NCBI GenBank assembly: GCA_012729375.1
Contig: JAAYDE010000088.1
Location: 1-33,995, forward strand
DNA: 33,995 nt
Source of the DNA: Deltaproteobacteria bacterium
GTDB taxonomy: Bacteria > Desulfobacterota > Desulfuromonadia > Desulfuromonadales > JAAYDE01
Reading direction: 5' to 3'
In this document: piece by piece, positions 7,361 to 15,782 of the stretch
Position numbering within the stretch: position 1 is the stretch's first letter
Layout of the letters: the number at the start of each line of letters is the position of its first letter
Position numbers and translations under genes: made by a program
Notes under the pieces: model-generated
Databases searched by the model: none
The model's input: the letters and a program-made list of their open reading frames with translations, nothing else
What the model was told of the DNA's origin: nothing

Positions 7361-8152
7361 TTATTTGATGAGCCGTCTTTCCATCTTGACCAGTGACCAG
7401 GGCAAGAGAATCAGGGTGTAGACCAGGATGTAGAGGAGAGAAAACAGCAAAACGGGGTGCCACATGCCGAGGGTGGCGCCCCGGGCCAGCAGAACCAGAT
7501 GGGTCAGGGGCAGAAACATGGCGATGAGCTGTCCCCAGCCGGGCAGCTGGTCGAGGGGGAAAAAGGTGCCGCTGAACAGAAACATGGGGGTGATGAAGAG
7601 GAAAACCGGCAGATTGAAGGTTTCGATCCCGCGGACGATGCTGGTGAAGAACATGCCGGTGGCTCCGAAGGCTATACCCCCGAGGATGGCCAGGGGGAGT
7701 ATCCACAAGGTGCGCGGGAAGCTGAGCAGGCCGAAGGCGCTGATGACCGGCAGCATGAGGCCGGCGGCCAGCAGCGATTTGGTGGCCGACCAGGCGATCT
7801 CGCCGGTGATGATTTCCGGCATGGTGAGGGGAGTGGCCATCATGGCGTCGAAGGTTTTCTGGTAGTACATGCGCACGAAGGAGTTGTAGCTGGTTTCAAA
7901 GAAAGAATTGTACATGATGGTGGTGGCCAGCAGCGCGGGGATCACGAAGTCGACATAGGAGACGGGAACCCCCTGGTAGACGACGTCGCCGATGAGGCCG
8001 GAAAGGCCGATGCCGAAGGCGGCGATGTAGAGGAGGGGCTCCAGCAGCGGCGGCACGATACTCACCTTCCAGGATTTGCGGTAAACGGTCAGGTTGCGCT
8101 GCCAGACCCTGAAAAAACGGCGGCTGATCGGGGGAAGGGAAAATCTCTTCAT
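7361..8152 (-). CDS. ABC-2-type transporter permease
   Basis: A 263-residue inner-membrane permease with about six hydrophobic segments (roughly residues 35-55, 68-90, 120-142, 146-168, 178-200 and 232-252), typical of the ABC-2 export family that includes NodJ and DrrB. The segment PMFLFSGTFFPLDQLP (about 189-204) is characteristic of ABC-2 permeases. Its start overlaps the stop of the ATPase gene by four bases (ATGA), which implies translational coupling. With the ATPase it should export a hydrophobic molecule, glycan or drug; the substrate is not evident. The downstream acyl-CoA synthetase hints at a lipid link, but this is inference. Confidence 0.85.
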   Translation of the reverse strand: MKRFSLPPISRRFFRVWQRNLTVYRKSWKVSIVPPLLEPLLYIAAFGIGLSGLIGDVVYQGVPVSYVDFVIPALLATTIMYNSFFETSYNSFVRMYYQKTFDAMMATPLTMPEIITGEIAWSATKSLLAAGLMLPVISAFGLLSFPRTLWILPLAILGGIAFGATGMFFTSIVRGIETFNLPVFLFITPMFLFSGTFFPLDQLPGWGQLIAMFLPLTHLVLLARGATLGMWHPVLLFSLLYILVYTLILLPWSLVKMERRLIK

Positions 8153-9060
8153 TCGCGCAGCTCCCTTCCCGTGAGGCGCAGAAAGACATCCTCCAAAGTG
8201 CCCATGCGCAAAAGGCAGTTGGCAGCGCTGAATTGCGCCCCCAACTCGGTAAAAAGCTCCTCGCAGCTTTGGCTGTAAACGAGCAGCCGGTGGCCGAGGT
8301 CCTCGAAGGCATCTCCCCGGCGGGCGATATATTCACGCATCCGGCCGTCCGGCTGGACGATTTCGAGAACCTCCCGGCCGGCATGACGGCGGATCAGATC
8401 GATGGGCTTCCCCTCCACCAGCACCTGCCCGCGGTCCATGATCACCAGTCGGTCGCAGAGCCGGGCCGCCTCCTCCATGTAATGGGTGGTGAGCAGAATG
8501 GTGAGGCCGGCGTTTTTCAATTCCTCGAGCCGTGCCCAGACCTGTTGACGGGACTGGGGATCGAGGCCGGTGGTCGGTTCGTCGAGAATCAGCAGGTCGG
8601 GCTGGTTGATCAGAGAGCGGGCCACCATCAGGCGGCGCTGCATGCCCCCGGAGAGTTCCGCGGTTTTTGCTTCGGAGCGGTGACCCAAGGCGAAGAACTC
8701 CAGCAGCTCCCTGGCCCGGCGCCGGGCGATTTCCCGCGGTATGTCGAAATAGCGGGAAAAGACCAGGAGATTTTCGTTTACCGTCAGATCGGTATCGAGG
8801 TTGTTCTCCTGCTGGCAGACGCCGATACGCAGTTTGATGGCGCGCAGGTTTTCGGCAAAGGGCATGCCGAAGAGTTCCAGGGTGCCGGCGGTGACAGGGG
8901 AAAAACCATAGAGCATGCGGATGGTGGTGGTTTTGCCCGCGCCGTTGGGGCCGAGCAGTCCGAAACATTCCCCCTTCTTTACCGTGAAGGAGACATCAGC
9001 CACCGCCGTCAGGCTGCCAAAAAGTTTGCGGAGATTTTTCGCTGCAATAACTGCGGTCAT
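8149..9060 (-). CDS. ABC transporter ATP-binding protein (NodI/DrrA-like exporter)
   Basis: A 303-residue ABC ATPase. Walker A is GPNGAGKT (37-44), the Q-loop is at Q83-Q84, the signature is LSGGM (136-140), Walker B is LLILDE (156-161) and the switch is H193. A C-terminal extension of about 80 residues follows the nucleotide-binding domain, as in DrrA/NodI-type exporters. I chose the ATG at 9060 because the conserved beta-strand begins there; an in-frame TTG at 9126 would add 22 unusual residues. No strong ribosome-binding site is visible for either. It is the first gene of the ATPase-permease-synthetase run. Confidence 0.85.
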   Translation of the reverse strand: MTAVIAAKNLRKLFGSLTAVADVSFTVKKGECFGLLGPNGAGKTTTIRMLYGFSPVTAGTLELFGMPFAENLRAIKLRIGVCQQENNLDTDLTVNENLLVFSRYFDIPREIARRRARELLEFFALGHRSEAKTAELSGGMQRRLMVARSLINQPDLLILDEPTTGLDPQSRQQVWARLEELKNAGLTILLTTHYMEEAARLCDRLVIMDRGQVLVEGKPIDLIRRHAGREVLEIVQPDGRMREYIARRGDAFEDLGHRLLVYSQSCEELFTELGAQFSAANCLLRMGTLEDVFLRLTGRELRE

Positions 9061-9261
9061 TGGAAGAACGGTCACTGGTTTGCAAAGAATGGCGTAAAAC
9101 TTATAATATTTTTGGTATTCTGGCAAACGGATTGAACAGGGGACGGGGAAAGAGTTTCCTGCCGCCGGCAGGAGTGGAAAAAGGGCCGCCGCTTCTGTCC
9201 GCGGAATTGGCGGGATTCCCTCTTAAAGATAGGACTTTTCGTCCCCGAGGATGGCATCGAC

Positions 9262-9693
9262 ATGACCATGGAATGGCTGCAAAGGGCGGGAAAGGATCTG
9301 TGGTGGCTGGCGCCCCTGTCCCTGCTCACCTTTCTCGTATCCCTGTTGCTCGTTCCGTTTCTGGTGGTGCGCATCCCCCGCGATTACTTCACCCATCATG
9401 AGCGGCCTTCCACCCTCTGGAAGCATCGTCATCCCCTGGTCCGCTTCCTTTTCTTGGCCATCAAGAACCTGGTGGGAATCTTCCTGATCCTGATCGGCAT
9501 CGCCATGTTGGTACTCCCCGGACAGGGGCTGCTGACCATCTTCCTGGGCATCATTTTGGTCGATATCCGTGGCAAGTACCGGTTGGAGCGCTGGCTGGTC
9601 GGCAAACGGCCGGTGCTGCGCTCCATCAATTGGCTGCGGCGGCGGGCCGGCCATCCGGCTCTGCGGGTGAAAAGGGCGAAGAAGAAAACCTGA
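9262..9693 (+). CDS. PGPGW-type small membrane protein
   Basis: A 143-residue membrane protein resembling the 'putative transmembrane protein (PGPGW)' family. Here the signature reads LPGQGLLTIFLGIILVD (about residues 84-100). Two or three hydrophobic segments are visible (about 14-36, 64-84 and 86-100), followed by a very basic C-terminal tail rich in Arg and Lys. No function is established for the family. GAGG lies about 11 bases before the ATG. It converges on xerC with only 12 bases between the stop codons. Confidence 0.7.
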   Translation: MTMEWLQRAGKDLWWLAPLSLLTFLVSLLLVPFLVVRIPRDYFTHHERPSTLWKHRHPLVRFLFLAIKNLVGIFLILIGIAMLVLPGQGLLTIFLGIILVDIRGKYRLERWLVGKRPVLRSINWLRRRAGHPALRVKRAKKKT

Positions 9694-9705
9694 TCTGAAT
9701 CGCGG

Positions 9706-10596
9706 TTACTTTTTACGGCTTCGGGGATGGGCCTGGTCATAGACGGTCAAAAGACGGTCGACGCTCACCTGGGTATATTTCTGGGTGGTGGAGAGGGAGG
9801 CGTGGCCGAGAAGTTCCTGGATGACCCGCAGGTCGGCGCCGCCGTCGAGAAGATGGGTGGCAAAGGAGTGGCGCAGGGCGTGGGGAGTGGCCTTTTTAAG
9901 GATTCCCGCTTTGATGAGCCACTGTTTGAGGATACGCTCCACGCTGCGGGAGGTCAGACGGCCGCCACGATGATTGAGAAACAAGGGCTGGTTTTCCACA
10001 GGTCCGCCGCGGCGCTGGAGATAGTCCGCGATGGCCTGGCGGGCACGGCGGCCGACGGGGATGATCCGCTCTTTGCGTCCCTTGCCGAGTGTCCGGACCA
10101 GGCCTTGGTCGAGATCCACATCCCAGGTGTCGAGGGCGGTCAGCTCGCTGACCCGCAGTCCGGAGGAATAGAGCAGTTCGAAGATGGCGCGATCACGCAG
10201 GGACAGGGTGCCGGTACCGTAGTTCTGGTCCAGCAGATGGAAAATCTCGTCCACGGTTAGCGTTTGTGGGAGATATCTTTCCCGCCGCGGGCTGGACACC
10301 AGTTCCGCCGGATTGCTGGCGGCCACCCCTTCGCGGACCAGGAAGCGGAAGAAACTGCGCAGGGCCGACAGCTTGCGGTGCATGGTGGAGCGGCGGGTGT
10401 CCCGGTGCAGTTGCGCTAAATAGCGGCGCAGCATAAGGACATCGACGGCGGTGACGTCGACCGGGGCATCCCGGGAATGTTTTTCGAGGAACTCTGCAAA
10501 GCCGCTCAGGTCGCCGGCGTAGGCGCTGACGGTGTGAGGCGAGGCGTTGCGTTCCACCCGCAGGTGATTGAGAAAGCGTTCCACCAACTTTTCCAT
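9706..10596 (-). CDS. xerC: Tyrosine recombinase XerC
   Basis: A 296-residue tyrosine recombinase of the XerC/XerD type, which resolves chromosome dimers at dif with its partner at the septum. The full catalytic set is present: R148 (SGLRVSE), K172 (GKGRKER), H239 and R242 (HALRHSF), H265 (LLGHASL) and the nucleophile Y274 (TQKYT). An N-terminal SAM-like domain covers residues 1-90. Length and sequence fit a housekeeping Xer protein rather than a phage integrase, and no attachment site or mobile genes are nearby. XerC rather than XerD is a judgement from overall appearance. Confidence 0.85.
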   Translation of the reverse strand: MEKLVERFLNHLRVERNASPHTVSAYAGDLSGFAEFLEKHSRDAPVDVTAVDVLMLRRYLAQLHRDTRRSTMHRKLSALRSFFRFLVREGVAASNPAELVSSPRRERYLPQTLTVDEIFHLLDQNYGTGTLSLRDRAIFELLYSSGLRVSELTALDTWDVDLDQGLVRTLGKGRKERIIPVGRRARQAIADYLQRRGGPVENQPLFLNHRGGRLTSRSVERILKQWLIKAGILKKATPHALRHSFATHLLDGGADLRVIQELLGHASLSTTQKYTQVSVDRLLTVYDQAHPRSRKK

Positions 10597-10730
10597 GGCT
10601 TGTCTTTCTATTTTTTTGAACAGATTGCCCTGATTTCTGATAAGTTACGTTTATCGAAGATGTTTGGCAAGTGAATGACTCTGCGGCCGGGGGCATACCG
10701 CCCTGCGGGGAGGCGTGAAAGGGGATAAAG

Positions 10731-11564
10731 ATGGGTTTGCTAGTGGATATTCTCTTTTGGCTGGTAGTAGCTGTCGTCGGCGCCACCGTTCTCTCCTTCT
10801 TCTTCTCCTGGTATGAGGCGGCCAACGCCGATCCATCCCTGATGGAGAGCCGTTTCCGTCCCCGTTCTTTGTTTTTTGCTCTTCGCCTCATCGCCAATCA
10901 GAGCGGCGCCATTCTCTGGTCCCTGCTGCTGCGCCCCATCGGCTGGTTTATGGGCAAAGGAAGTTCCCCCCTGCGCAACGATCAGATGCCGATCATCCTT
11001 CTCCACGGCCTCTTCCAGAATCAGGGGTGCCTGCTGCCGCTCAAACGGAGCCTGCACCGTGCCGGCTTTTTCAATATCCACACCCTGCCCCTGCCGTCGT
11101 GGCACAACGTCGAGTATCTCACCGAACAGGTCGCCAAAAAGGTGGATGCGCTGCGTCATGCCACGGGGTTTTCCAAAGTTCACCTGGTCGGCCATTCCAT
11201 GGGTGGGATTCTGGCCCGCAATTTTATCCAGATCCGCGGCGGTGAGAAAAAGGTGGCGAGCTGCGTCCTGATCGGGGTCCCCAATAATGGTTCCCGCCTT
11301 GCTCCATTCGCCATTTCTCCCCTGGGGCGGCTGCTGATCCCGGAAAGCGAATTTTTGCAGCGGCTGGCGGAAGCTCCCCTGCCCTCCCAAATCCCCATGG
11401 TTTCTATTTACAGCCGCCACGACAATTTTGTCCAGCCCGCCACCTATGCGCATCTTTCCGGGATCGCCAACGTCGAATTGAGTGGTCTCGGCCACACTAC
11501 ACTCCTTTACAGCAGCGTGGTGCATAAGGAGGTTATCTCCTTTCTGCGCGGGTTGTCGTCATGA
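10731..11564 (+). CDS. Membrane-anchored alpha/beta hydrolase (lipase-like)
   Basis: A 277-residue protein with an N-terminal membrane segment (residues 5-27) followed by an alpha/beta hydrolase fold. The triad is readable: nucleophile S156 in GHSMGG, D231 in YSRHDNFV and H255 in GLGHTT. The oxyanion region HGLFQNQG (92-99) follows a PIILLHG strand. This resembles triacylglycerol lipases and esterases that act on lipids at the membrane; the substrate is unknown. It overlaps the next gene by four bases (ATGA), so it heads a tightly coupled trio. A GGGG stretch lies before the ATG. Upstream, TTGAAC and GATAAG 17 bases apart could be a promoter, but weakly. Confidence 0.8.
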   Translation: MGLLVDILFWLVVAVVGATVLSFFFSWYEAANADPSLMESRFRPRSLFFALRLIANQSGAILWSLLLRPIGWFMGKGSSPLRNDQMPIILLHGLFQNQGCLLPLKRSLHRAGFFNIHTLPLPSWHNVEYLTEQVAKKVDALRHATGFSKVHLVGHSMGGILARNFIQIRGGEKKVASCVLIGVPNNGSRLAPFAISPLGRLLIPESEFLQRLAEAPLPSQIPMVSIYSRHDNFVQPATYAHLSGIANVELSGLGHTTLLYSSVVHKEVISFLRGLSS

Positions 11565-11956
11565 AAATCCTCAACATCCAAACCCATCATCCTGTGGAGA
11601 TGGTCGATATCAGCGCCGCGGTAAGGCGCGTCATCGCTGCCTCGGGGGTGAGCCGGGGAGCGGCCCTCCTTTTCGTCCCCCATACCACCGCCGCGGTGAC
11701 CATCAACGAAAACGCCGATCCCGATGTGGTCCGGGATCTGGTCATGGAGCTCAACCGGCTGGTCCCGTTCGACGACGGCTACCGCCATGGAGAAGGAAAC
11801 AGCGCCGCCCATATCAAAAGCACCCTGGTCGGGGCAAGTCTGTGGCTCATAATCGAAAATGGCCGTCCCCTTCTCGGCACCTGGCAGGGAATTTATTTCT
11901 GCGAATTTGACGGGCCGCGAAGCCGCCGCCTTCACATCAAGATCCTTACCGATTGA
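11561..11956 (+). CDS. YjbQ/UPF0047 family protein
   Basis: A 131-residue YjbQ/UPF0047 protein of normal length. The family's signatures are all present: HTTAAVTINENADPDV (about residues 41-56), HGEGNSAAHIKS (about 76-87) and GTWQGIYFCEFDGPR (about 106-120). The histidines suggest a metal- or phosphate-binding site. Some family members are annotated as secondary thiamine-phosphate synthase because of a weak side activity; the physiological role is unsettled. It overlaps both neighbours by four bases (ATGA upstream, TTGA downstream), which implies coupled translation. Confidence 0.85.
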   Translation: MKILNIQTHHPVEMVDISAAVRRVIAASGVSRGAALLFVPHTTAAVTINENADPDVVRDLVMELNRLVPFDDGYRHGEGNSAAHIKSTLVGASLWLIIENGRPLLGTWQGIYFCEFDGPRSRRLHIKILTD

Positions 11957-13092
11957 AATATCCCGTTTCCATAACAACAGCTTCCGGTTACGGGGAGAAT
12001 ACCGTTGCCGGCGCCTTGCGAGAGCTGTTGGCTCCATTGGGGGGGATGGATTCTTTTGTCCGTCCCGGCCAAAGGGTGCTCATCAAGCCCAATATGCTCT
12101 CCGCCAAGGGTCCGGAAAAGGCCGTCACCACCCATCCCGAGGTGGTGCGGGGGGTGGTGCGCCTCGTTCAGGAGTGCGGCGGGGTTCCCCTTGTCGGGGA
12201 TTCACCGGGGGTCGGTTCGACCTTCTTCGTTGCCGAAAAGTGCGGGATCCTCGATGTTGTCCGCGGCACCGGCGCCATCCTCGTCCCTTTTGACGAGGCG
12301 GTTCCTTTTCCCCATGAGATTCAAACCTTCCGGCGTCTGGAGGTCGCTCGTGAGGCGTTGGAAGCAGACGTCATCATCAACCTTCCCAAACTCAAAACCC
12401 ACCAGATGATGGGCGCGACGTGCGCCGTCAAGAACCTGTTCGGGGTAGTCGTCGGCCTGCGCAAGGCCAACCTGCATCTGCAGGCCGGGGACGACAAGGC
12501 CCGTTTCGCCCGCCTGCTGCTGGAGCTGGCCCGCCATCTGGCTCCGGCATTGACAGTGGTTGATGGAATCACCGCCATGGAAGGGAACGGCCCCGGCAGC
12601 GGCACCCCGGTATCCGTCGGGGCCCTGCTGGCCGGGTCCGACCCGGTGGCGGTGGATACCGCCGCATGGGCCCTGCTGGGCCTTCGTGCCGATTCGGTCT
12701 GGACTCAAAGGGTGGCCCGCCAGGAGGGCTTTTCCGGCAGTTCTCTGGCGGATCTCGAACTTTTCGGGCCTACTCTGGAAAGCTTGCGACCGCCTTCCTT
12801 CCGGCCGGCACGGGAAGGGGACATGGGTTTCGGCATTCCCCCCTTTCTGCGTCACGGGCTGAGAAAAAGCCTTTCCGCACTGCCCTCCGCCGATATGGAA
12901 AAATGTCTTCTCTGTGGCATCTGTCAACGCCATTGCCCGGTTAACGCCATATCCATCCGCGGTAACCATCTGCACATCGACGAGGCGACGTGCATCGGCT
13001 GTTTCTGTTGCCAGGAGTTGTGCCCGGAAGGGGCCATCACGGCGCGGCAGGGCTTTTTGCTGCGGCTTTACGACCGCTGGTTGGCAAGGTAA
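11953..13092 (+). CDS. DUF362 protein with a ferredoxin-type 2x[4Fe-4S] domain
   Basis: A 379-residue protein with an N-terminal DUF362 domain (about 1-270; note IKPNM near 48 and NLPKLKTHQ near 143) and a C-terminal ferredoxin domain. Cluster ligands are C318, C321, C324, C328 and C347, C350, C353, C357, each set ending in CP as in classic 2[4Fe-4S] ferredoxins. It should be a cytoplasmic redox protein; the reaction is unknown. Translation starts at a TTG that overlaps the previous gene's TGA (TTGA at 11953-11956), and the reading frame matches DUF362 proteins from their N-terminus. It is the last gene of the hydrolase-YjbQ-DUF362 trio. Confidence 0.85.
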   Translation: MKYPVSITTASGYGENTVAGALRELLAPLGGMDSFVRPGQRVLIKPNMLSAKGPEKAVTTHPEVVRGVVRLVQECGGVPLVGDSPGVGSTFFVAEKCGILDVVRGTGAILVPFDEAVPFPHEIQTFRRLEVAREALEADVIINLPKLKTHQMMGATCAVKNLFGVVVGLRKANLHLQAGDDKARFARLLLELARHLAPALTVVDGITAMEGNGPGSGTPVSVGALLAGSDPVAVDTAAWALLGLRADSVWTQRVARQEGFSGSSLADLELFGPTLESLRPPSFRPAREGDMGFGIPPFLRHGLRKSLSALPSADMEKCLLCGICQRHCPVNAISIRGNHLHIDEATCIGCFCCQELCPEGAITARQGFLLRLYDRWLAR

Positions 13093-13121
13093 AAGGCAGG
13101 ATTGAACAGGGAAGTCGGCGG

Positions 13122-14015
13122 TCAAGGCTTTTCGGGGCCGACCCGCGCCACTTCTTCCCGATAGCGCGCTTCGCTGTAGGAGAGATAGACCAGGGCGCCG
13201 CGGCAGCGGCGGCAAACCCCGCCTTTCGTGCGCCGTTCGGCGGTGGTCACCCAGCAGCGGTTTTCACAGTGGACTATGTAACGGGGTGAGGCGAAGCGAA
13301 AATCGTGGCAGCGCCGCCCCGAACAGCCGATTTCCACGGCTTTCGCCCGCCACAGGGCGTCGTGGTGATGGTTGCGGCCGACCAGGGCATGGGCGATTTC
13401 ATGGAGCAGGGTCTCTTCGATTTGTGCCTCGGCCCCGGCCACGGCGAAAGCCAGGGAAAGGGAGATGGTTTTCCTGTCGAAACGACAGCATCCCGCCCGC
13501 CGCGTTCCCTCGTCGAAATGGAAACCCCATTCCTTCAGGCCGTGGTGGTCGAGCAGTTGCCGGGCCTGGCGGGCTACGATCTCCAGTCTCTTTTCATCAC
13601 CGCGGGTTGCCGTTTTCTCGGCGGCGGTCGGCATTTCCAGAGAGGCATAGGAAACCCGGAATTCATCCCCGTTGTCGCAGAGGACGTGGGCCCTTTTGGG
13701 GTTGAGGCGCACAATGGTCGCCTCCAGGACGCGGCCGCCGTAGGCGAAGCGGACCCGGTCGTTGACCCGAAAGGCCAGCCGCCATCCGCTGGCCGGGGAT
13801 GGCGGGGCAGCCGACGGGGGGCAGGAAAGCCGCCGCAACAGGGGGTAAGGGATACGGAATTGGCGGCGGTCATCACCGACCACATAGGCGTAGCGGGTTC
13901 CCTTGCGGTATACCGTCCCGTGGCACTCCCGCTCCTCATAGAAAAAGCCGACCCGGTCGGAGACGGCGATCTGGCGGGGATGGGAAATGGGCGTGGAAGG
14001 GTTTTTATCGGTCAT
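13122..14015 (-). CDS. SprT-like zinc metalloprotease with two N-terminal repeats
   Basis: A 297-residue protein. The C-terminal half is SprT-like: a zinc-binding HEIAH motif (205-209), a third ligand probably H218 in HHHDALW, and a C-terminal zinc ribbon C250, C254, C268, C271. The N-terminal half holds two similar beta-rich repeats (about 19-62 and 85-127), each beginning with DRVxF and ending in an FRxxY segment; they resemble KOW/Tudor-like modules that bind nucleic acid or protein. SprT/Spartan proteins cut proteins crosslinked to DNA, so this arrangement suggests a targeted protease, by inference. The start is uncertain: ATG at 14015 leaves a 40-base gap to the PAS gene, ATG at 14072 would overlap it. 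Confidence 0.75.
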   Translation of the reverse strand: MTDKNPSTPISHPRQIAVSDRVGFFYEERECHGTVYRKGTRYAYVVGDDRRQFRIPYPLLRRLSCPPSAAPPSPASGWRLAFRVNDRVRFAYGGRVLEATIVRLNPKRAHVLCDNGDEFRVSYASLEMPTAAEKTATRGDEKRLEIVARQARQLLDHHGLKEWGFHFDEGTRRAGCCRFDRKTISLSLAFAVAGAEAQIEETLLHEIAHALVGRNHHHDALWRAKAVEIGCSGRRCHDFRFASPRYIVHCENRCWVTTAERRTKGGVCRRCRGALVYLSYSEARYREEVARVGPEKP

Positions 14016-14055
14016 CGTGGTAAAACAGGCGGGGTTTCTGCCGCCGCCCGGTTGT

Positions 14056-14406
14056 TCAGCGGTCCTTTTCATCCCGCTGGCGCGGCGGTTCGTAGCGTTC
14101 GTAATAACCAAGGAGGTTGCCGCTTTGGTCGCGGACCGCACGCATGTAGATCTGGTGACGTGCGTTGTCGGTGATCAACTGCTCCTCCAATCCGTCCTTC
14201 ATTTTTTCGTAGATCTCCACTATCTGGCGTTGGGAATCCTCGTTGTGGCAGGCGAGGATGGAGCGCCCCAATAGTTTTTCTCCCGCGGCATAATGAGCTC
14301 TTGCCGCCCGATTCATGTAACGGATGATGTGGTCGGTGTCGACAAAAAGAAAAGGGTTTTTCATGCTGTCCATGAACGCCGCATAGAGCGCGAGATCGGG
14401 GATCAT
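14056..14406 (-). CDS. Single-domain PAS protein
   Basis: A 116-residue protein made almost entirely of one PAS domain: the MDSMKNPFLFVDTDHIIRYM opening (from about residue 12), a GRSILACHNEDS segment (about 48-59), and a closing strand near LLGYYERYE. There is no output domain, so it may sense a ligand or redox signal and act through a partner. The ATG at 14406 follows AGGAGGG by 11 bases; a TTG at 14430 lacks such a signal. It lies directly upstream of the SprT-like gene on the same strand and diverges from the TRAP operon, whose regulation it might affect, though nothing in the sequence shows that. Confidence 0.75.
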   Translation of the reverse strand: MIPDLALYAAFMDSMKNPFLFVDTDHIIRYMNRAARAHYAAGEKLLGRSILACHNEDSQRQIVEIYEKMKDGLEEQLITDNARHQIYMRAVRDQSGNLLGYYERYEPPRQRDEKDR

Positions 14407-14504
14407 CGGCAGGTTTTCCCTCCTGATCAAAAAGACATTTCACCATCGGCCAGACAAAAAAAAGGAACGCAGCAACTGAAAAGCCTCCCTGGGGAATATA
14501 TTAT

Positions 14505-14533
14505 TTGAAAAATAAAACAGTTTTTTATATAAA
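14505..14533 (+). promoter_or_regulatory. Promoter of the TRAP operon
   Basis: TTGAAA (14505-14510) and TATAAA (14528-14533) are each one base from the sigma-70 consensus and lie 17 bases apart in A+T-rich DNA. A sigma-54-like pattern (AGGCAC at 14538-14543, then TTGGT at 14549-14553) overlaps the start region but lacks the usual GC at -12, so I prefer sigma-70. Confidence 0.55.
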
Positions 14534-14595
14534 TGGGAGGCACTGGTTTTGGTCATTTTTTCCACATCAGATAACGCCGGGAAGGATAATCCGCC

Positions 14596-15645
14596 ATGAA
14601 AAGATTTGCAATTTTTTCGTTGTTGACGCTCATTTGTTGTCTTCTGATCGGGGTTGCGGCCGCTTCCGCCGAAGAAAAGAAGGATCCCTTGGCCGCCTGG
14701 AAACCCAATTTCGACCCGAGCCGGGCGGAATACACCTACATTCTGTCCAATGTCTCCCATCCCGTCATCGAAGGGGGAGCGGCCGGCTACCGTATCCGCG
14801 ACGCCGTCTGGGAAAGGTCGGCAAGGCGTCTCTATGTCGATTTCCGGCCCCTTTCCCAACTCGGCGGCGAAAAGGATGTCCTCAACAAGCTGAAGATGGG
14901 CGCCGTTCACGGCATGCTCTGCTCTTCGGTGGTGGCGGCCAACGTTTCAAACATCCTCGGCATCGTCAATGTTCCCTACGTAGTCAACACGTTCGACAAA
15001 CTCGACAAGTTCCGCAGCGATCCGGAGCTTTTCAAGCCCTTCGCCGATAGCGCCCTGGCCGGCGGCATCATGGTGGTGGATATTACCGGCTACGGCACCT
15101 ACGGCTGGGCCACCACAACGCCGGTGGCCAATCTCCAGAATGCCCGGAAGGTCAATTTCCGTATCGCGGAAGCTCCCGTCAATGCCGATATCTACAAGGC
15201 CTGGGGGCTGAAGTTCACGGTCATGCCCTGGGCCGACGTACCCCAGGCGCTGCAGACCGGGGTCATCAGCGGCCTCGACCATACCCCCATCGTCTGCAAC
15301 ATCACCAAGAAATTCGATGTGGCCAAATATTTCACCCAGGTCGATTACGCCCAGGGTCTCTATATCCATCTCATGAACAAACGCTGGTTCGACCAACTTC
15401 CCGCCGATCTGCAGAAGGTGCTGCTCGAGGTCATCGAGGAGGAATCCGCCAAAGCGCGGCAACTGAACCGCCGCCAGCAGGAGCAGCAGATTGCCGCGGC
15501 CAGGGCCAACGGGGTCGAATTCCTCACCCTCTCTGCGGCGGACAAGCAGGTGCTCATCGACAACGGCGCTCCGGTGTACCGGGAATGGCGGGAGCGCATC
15601 GGGGCCGAATATTTCGACAAGGTCCGCAACGTCCTCGGCGATTGA
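14596..15645 (+). CDS. dctP: TRAP transporter substrate-binding protein (DctP family)
   Basis: A 349-residue periplasmic solute receptor of the DctP type. It has a signal peptide (residues 1 to about 25, basic start, hydrophobic core, cleavage after ASA). The mature protein has the family's central signature around residues 180-215 (VNFRIAEAPVNADIYKAWG, then a PQALQTGVISG segment), where a conserved Arg binds the ligand carboxylate; R198 in VNFRIAE is the likely residue. TRAP systems import organic acids using the sodium or proton gradient. GGGAAGGA precedes the ATG. It is the first and probably most abundant product of the operon, with a hairpin after it. Confidence 0.88.
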   Translation: MKRFAIFSLLTLICCLLIGVAAASAEEKKDPLAAWKPNFDPSRAEYTYILSNVSHPVIEGGAAGYRIRDAVWERSARRLYVDFRPLSQLGGEKDVLNKLKMGAVHGMLCSSVVAANVSNILGIVNVPYVVNTFDKLDKFRSDPELFKPFADSALAGGIMVVDITGYGTYGWATTTPVANLQNARKVNFRIAEAPVNADIYKAWGLKFTVMPWADVPQALQTGVISGLDHTPIVCNITKKFDVAKYFTQVDYAQGLYIHLMNKRWFDQLPADLQKVLLEVIEEESAKARQLNRRQQEQQIAAARANGVEFLTLSAADKQVLIDNGAPVYREWRERIGAEYFDKVRNVLGD

Positions 15646-15659
15646 CGAAGACCGTTTTT

Positions 15660-15688
15660 GTCCTTCCAGAAACCGCAGGACTTTTTTT
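15660..15688 (+). terminator. Terminator-like hairpin between dctP and dctQ
   Basis: GTCCT (15660-15664) pairs with AGGAC (15677-15681) around a 12-base loop and is followed by seven T (15682-15688). The short stem suggests partial termination, leaving the binding-protein message more abundant than the permease message. Confidence 0.5.
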
Positions 15689-15782
15689 ATAGTAGTTTTC
15701 GGAGGAATCCCTTCCTGGCCCCTTCTTGGCTCGGGAAAAAGGTTCCTCCACACCATTTTTGAGGGCCCGGGAGGGGGATCGG

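Noticed and set aside
6182..7396. Long plus-strand frame opposite the acyl-CoA synthetase gene
   Set aside because: It mirrors a gene with complete catalytic motifs, and its translation has no recognisable domain.
9706..10596. Tyrosine recombinase as a sign of a mobile element
   Set aside because: Motifs and length fit housekeeping XerC, and no attachment sites, phage or plasmid genes are next to it.
14538..14553. Sigma-54 promoter before dctP
   Set aside because: The -24 GG is present but the -12 GC is GG; a much better sigma-70 promoter lies just upstream.
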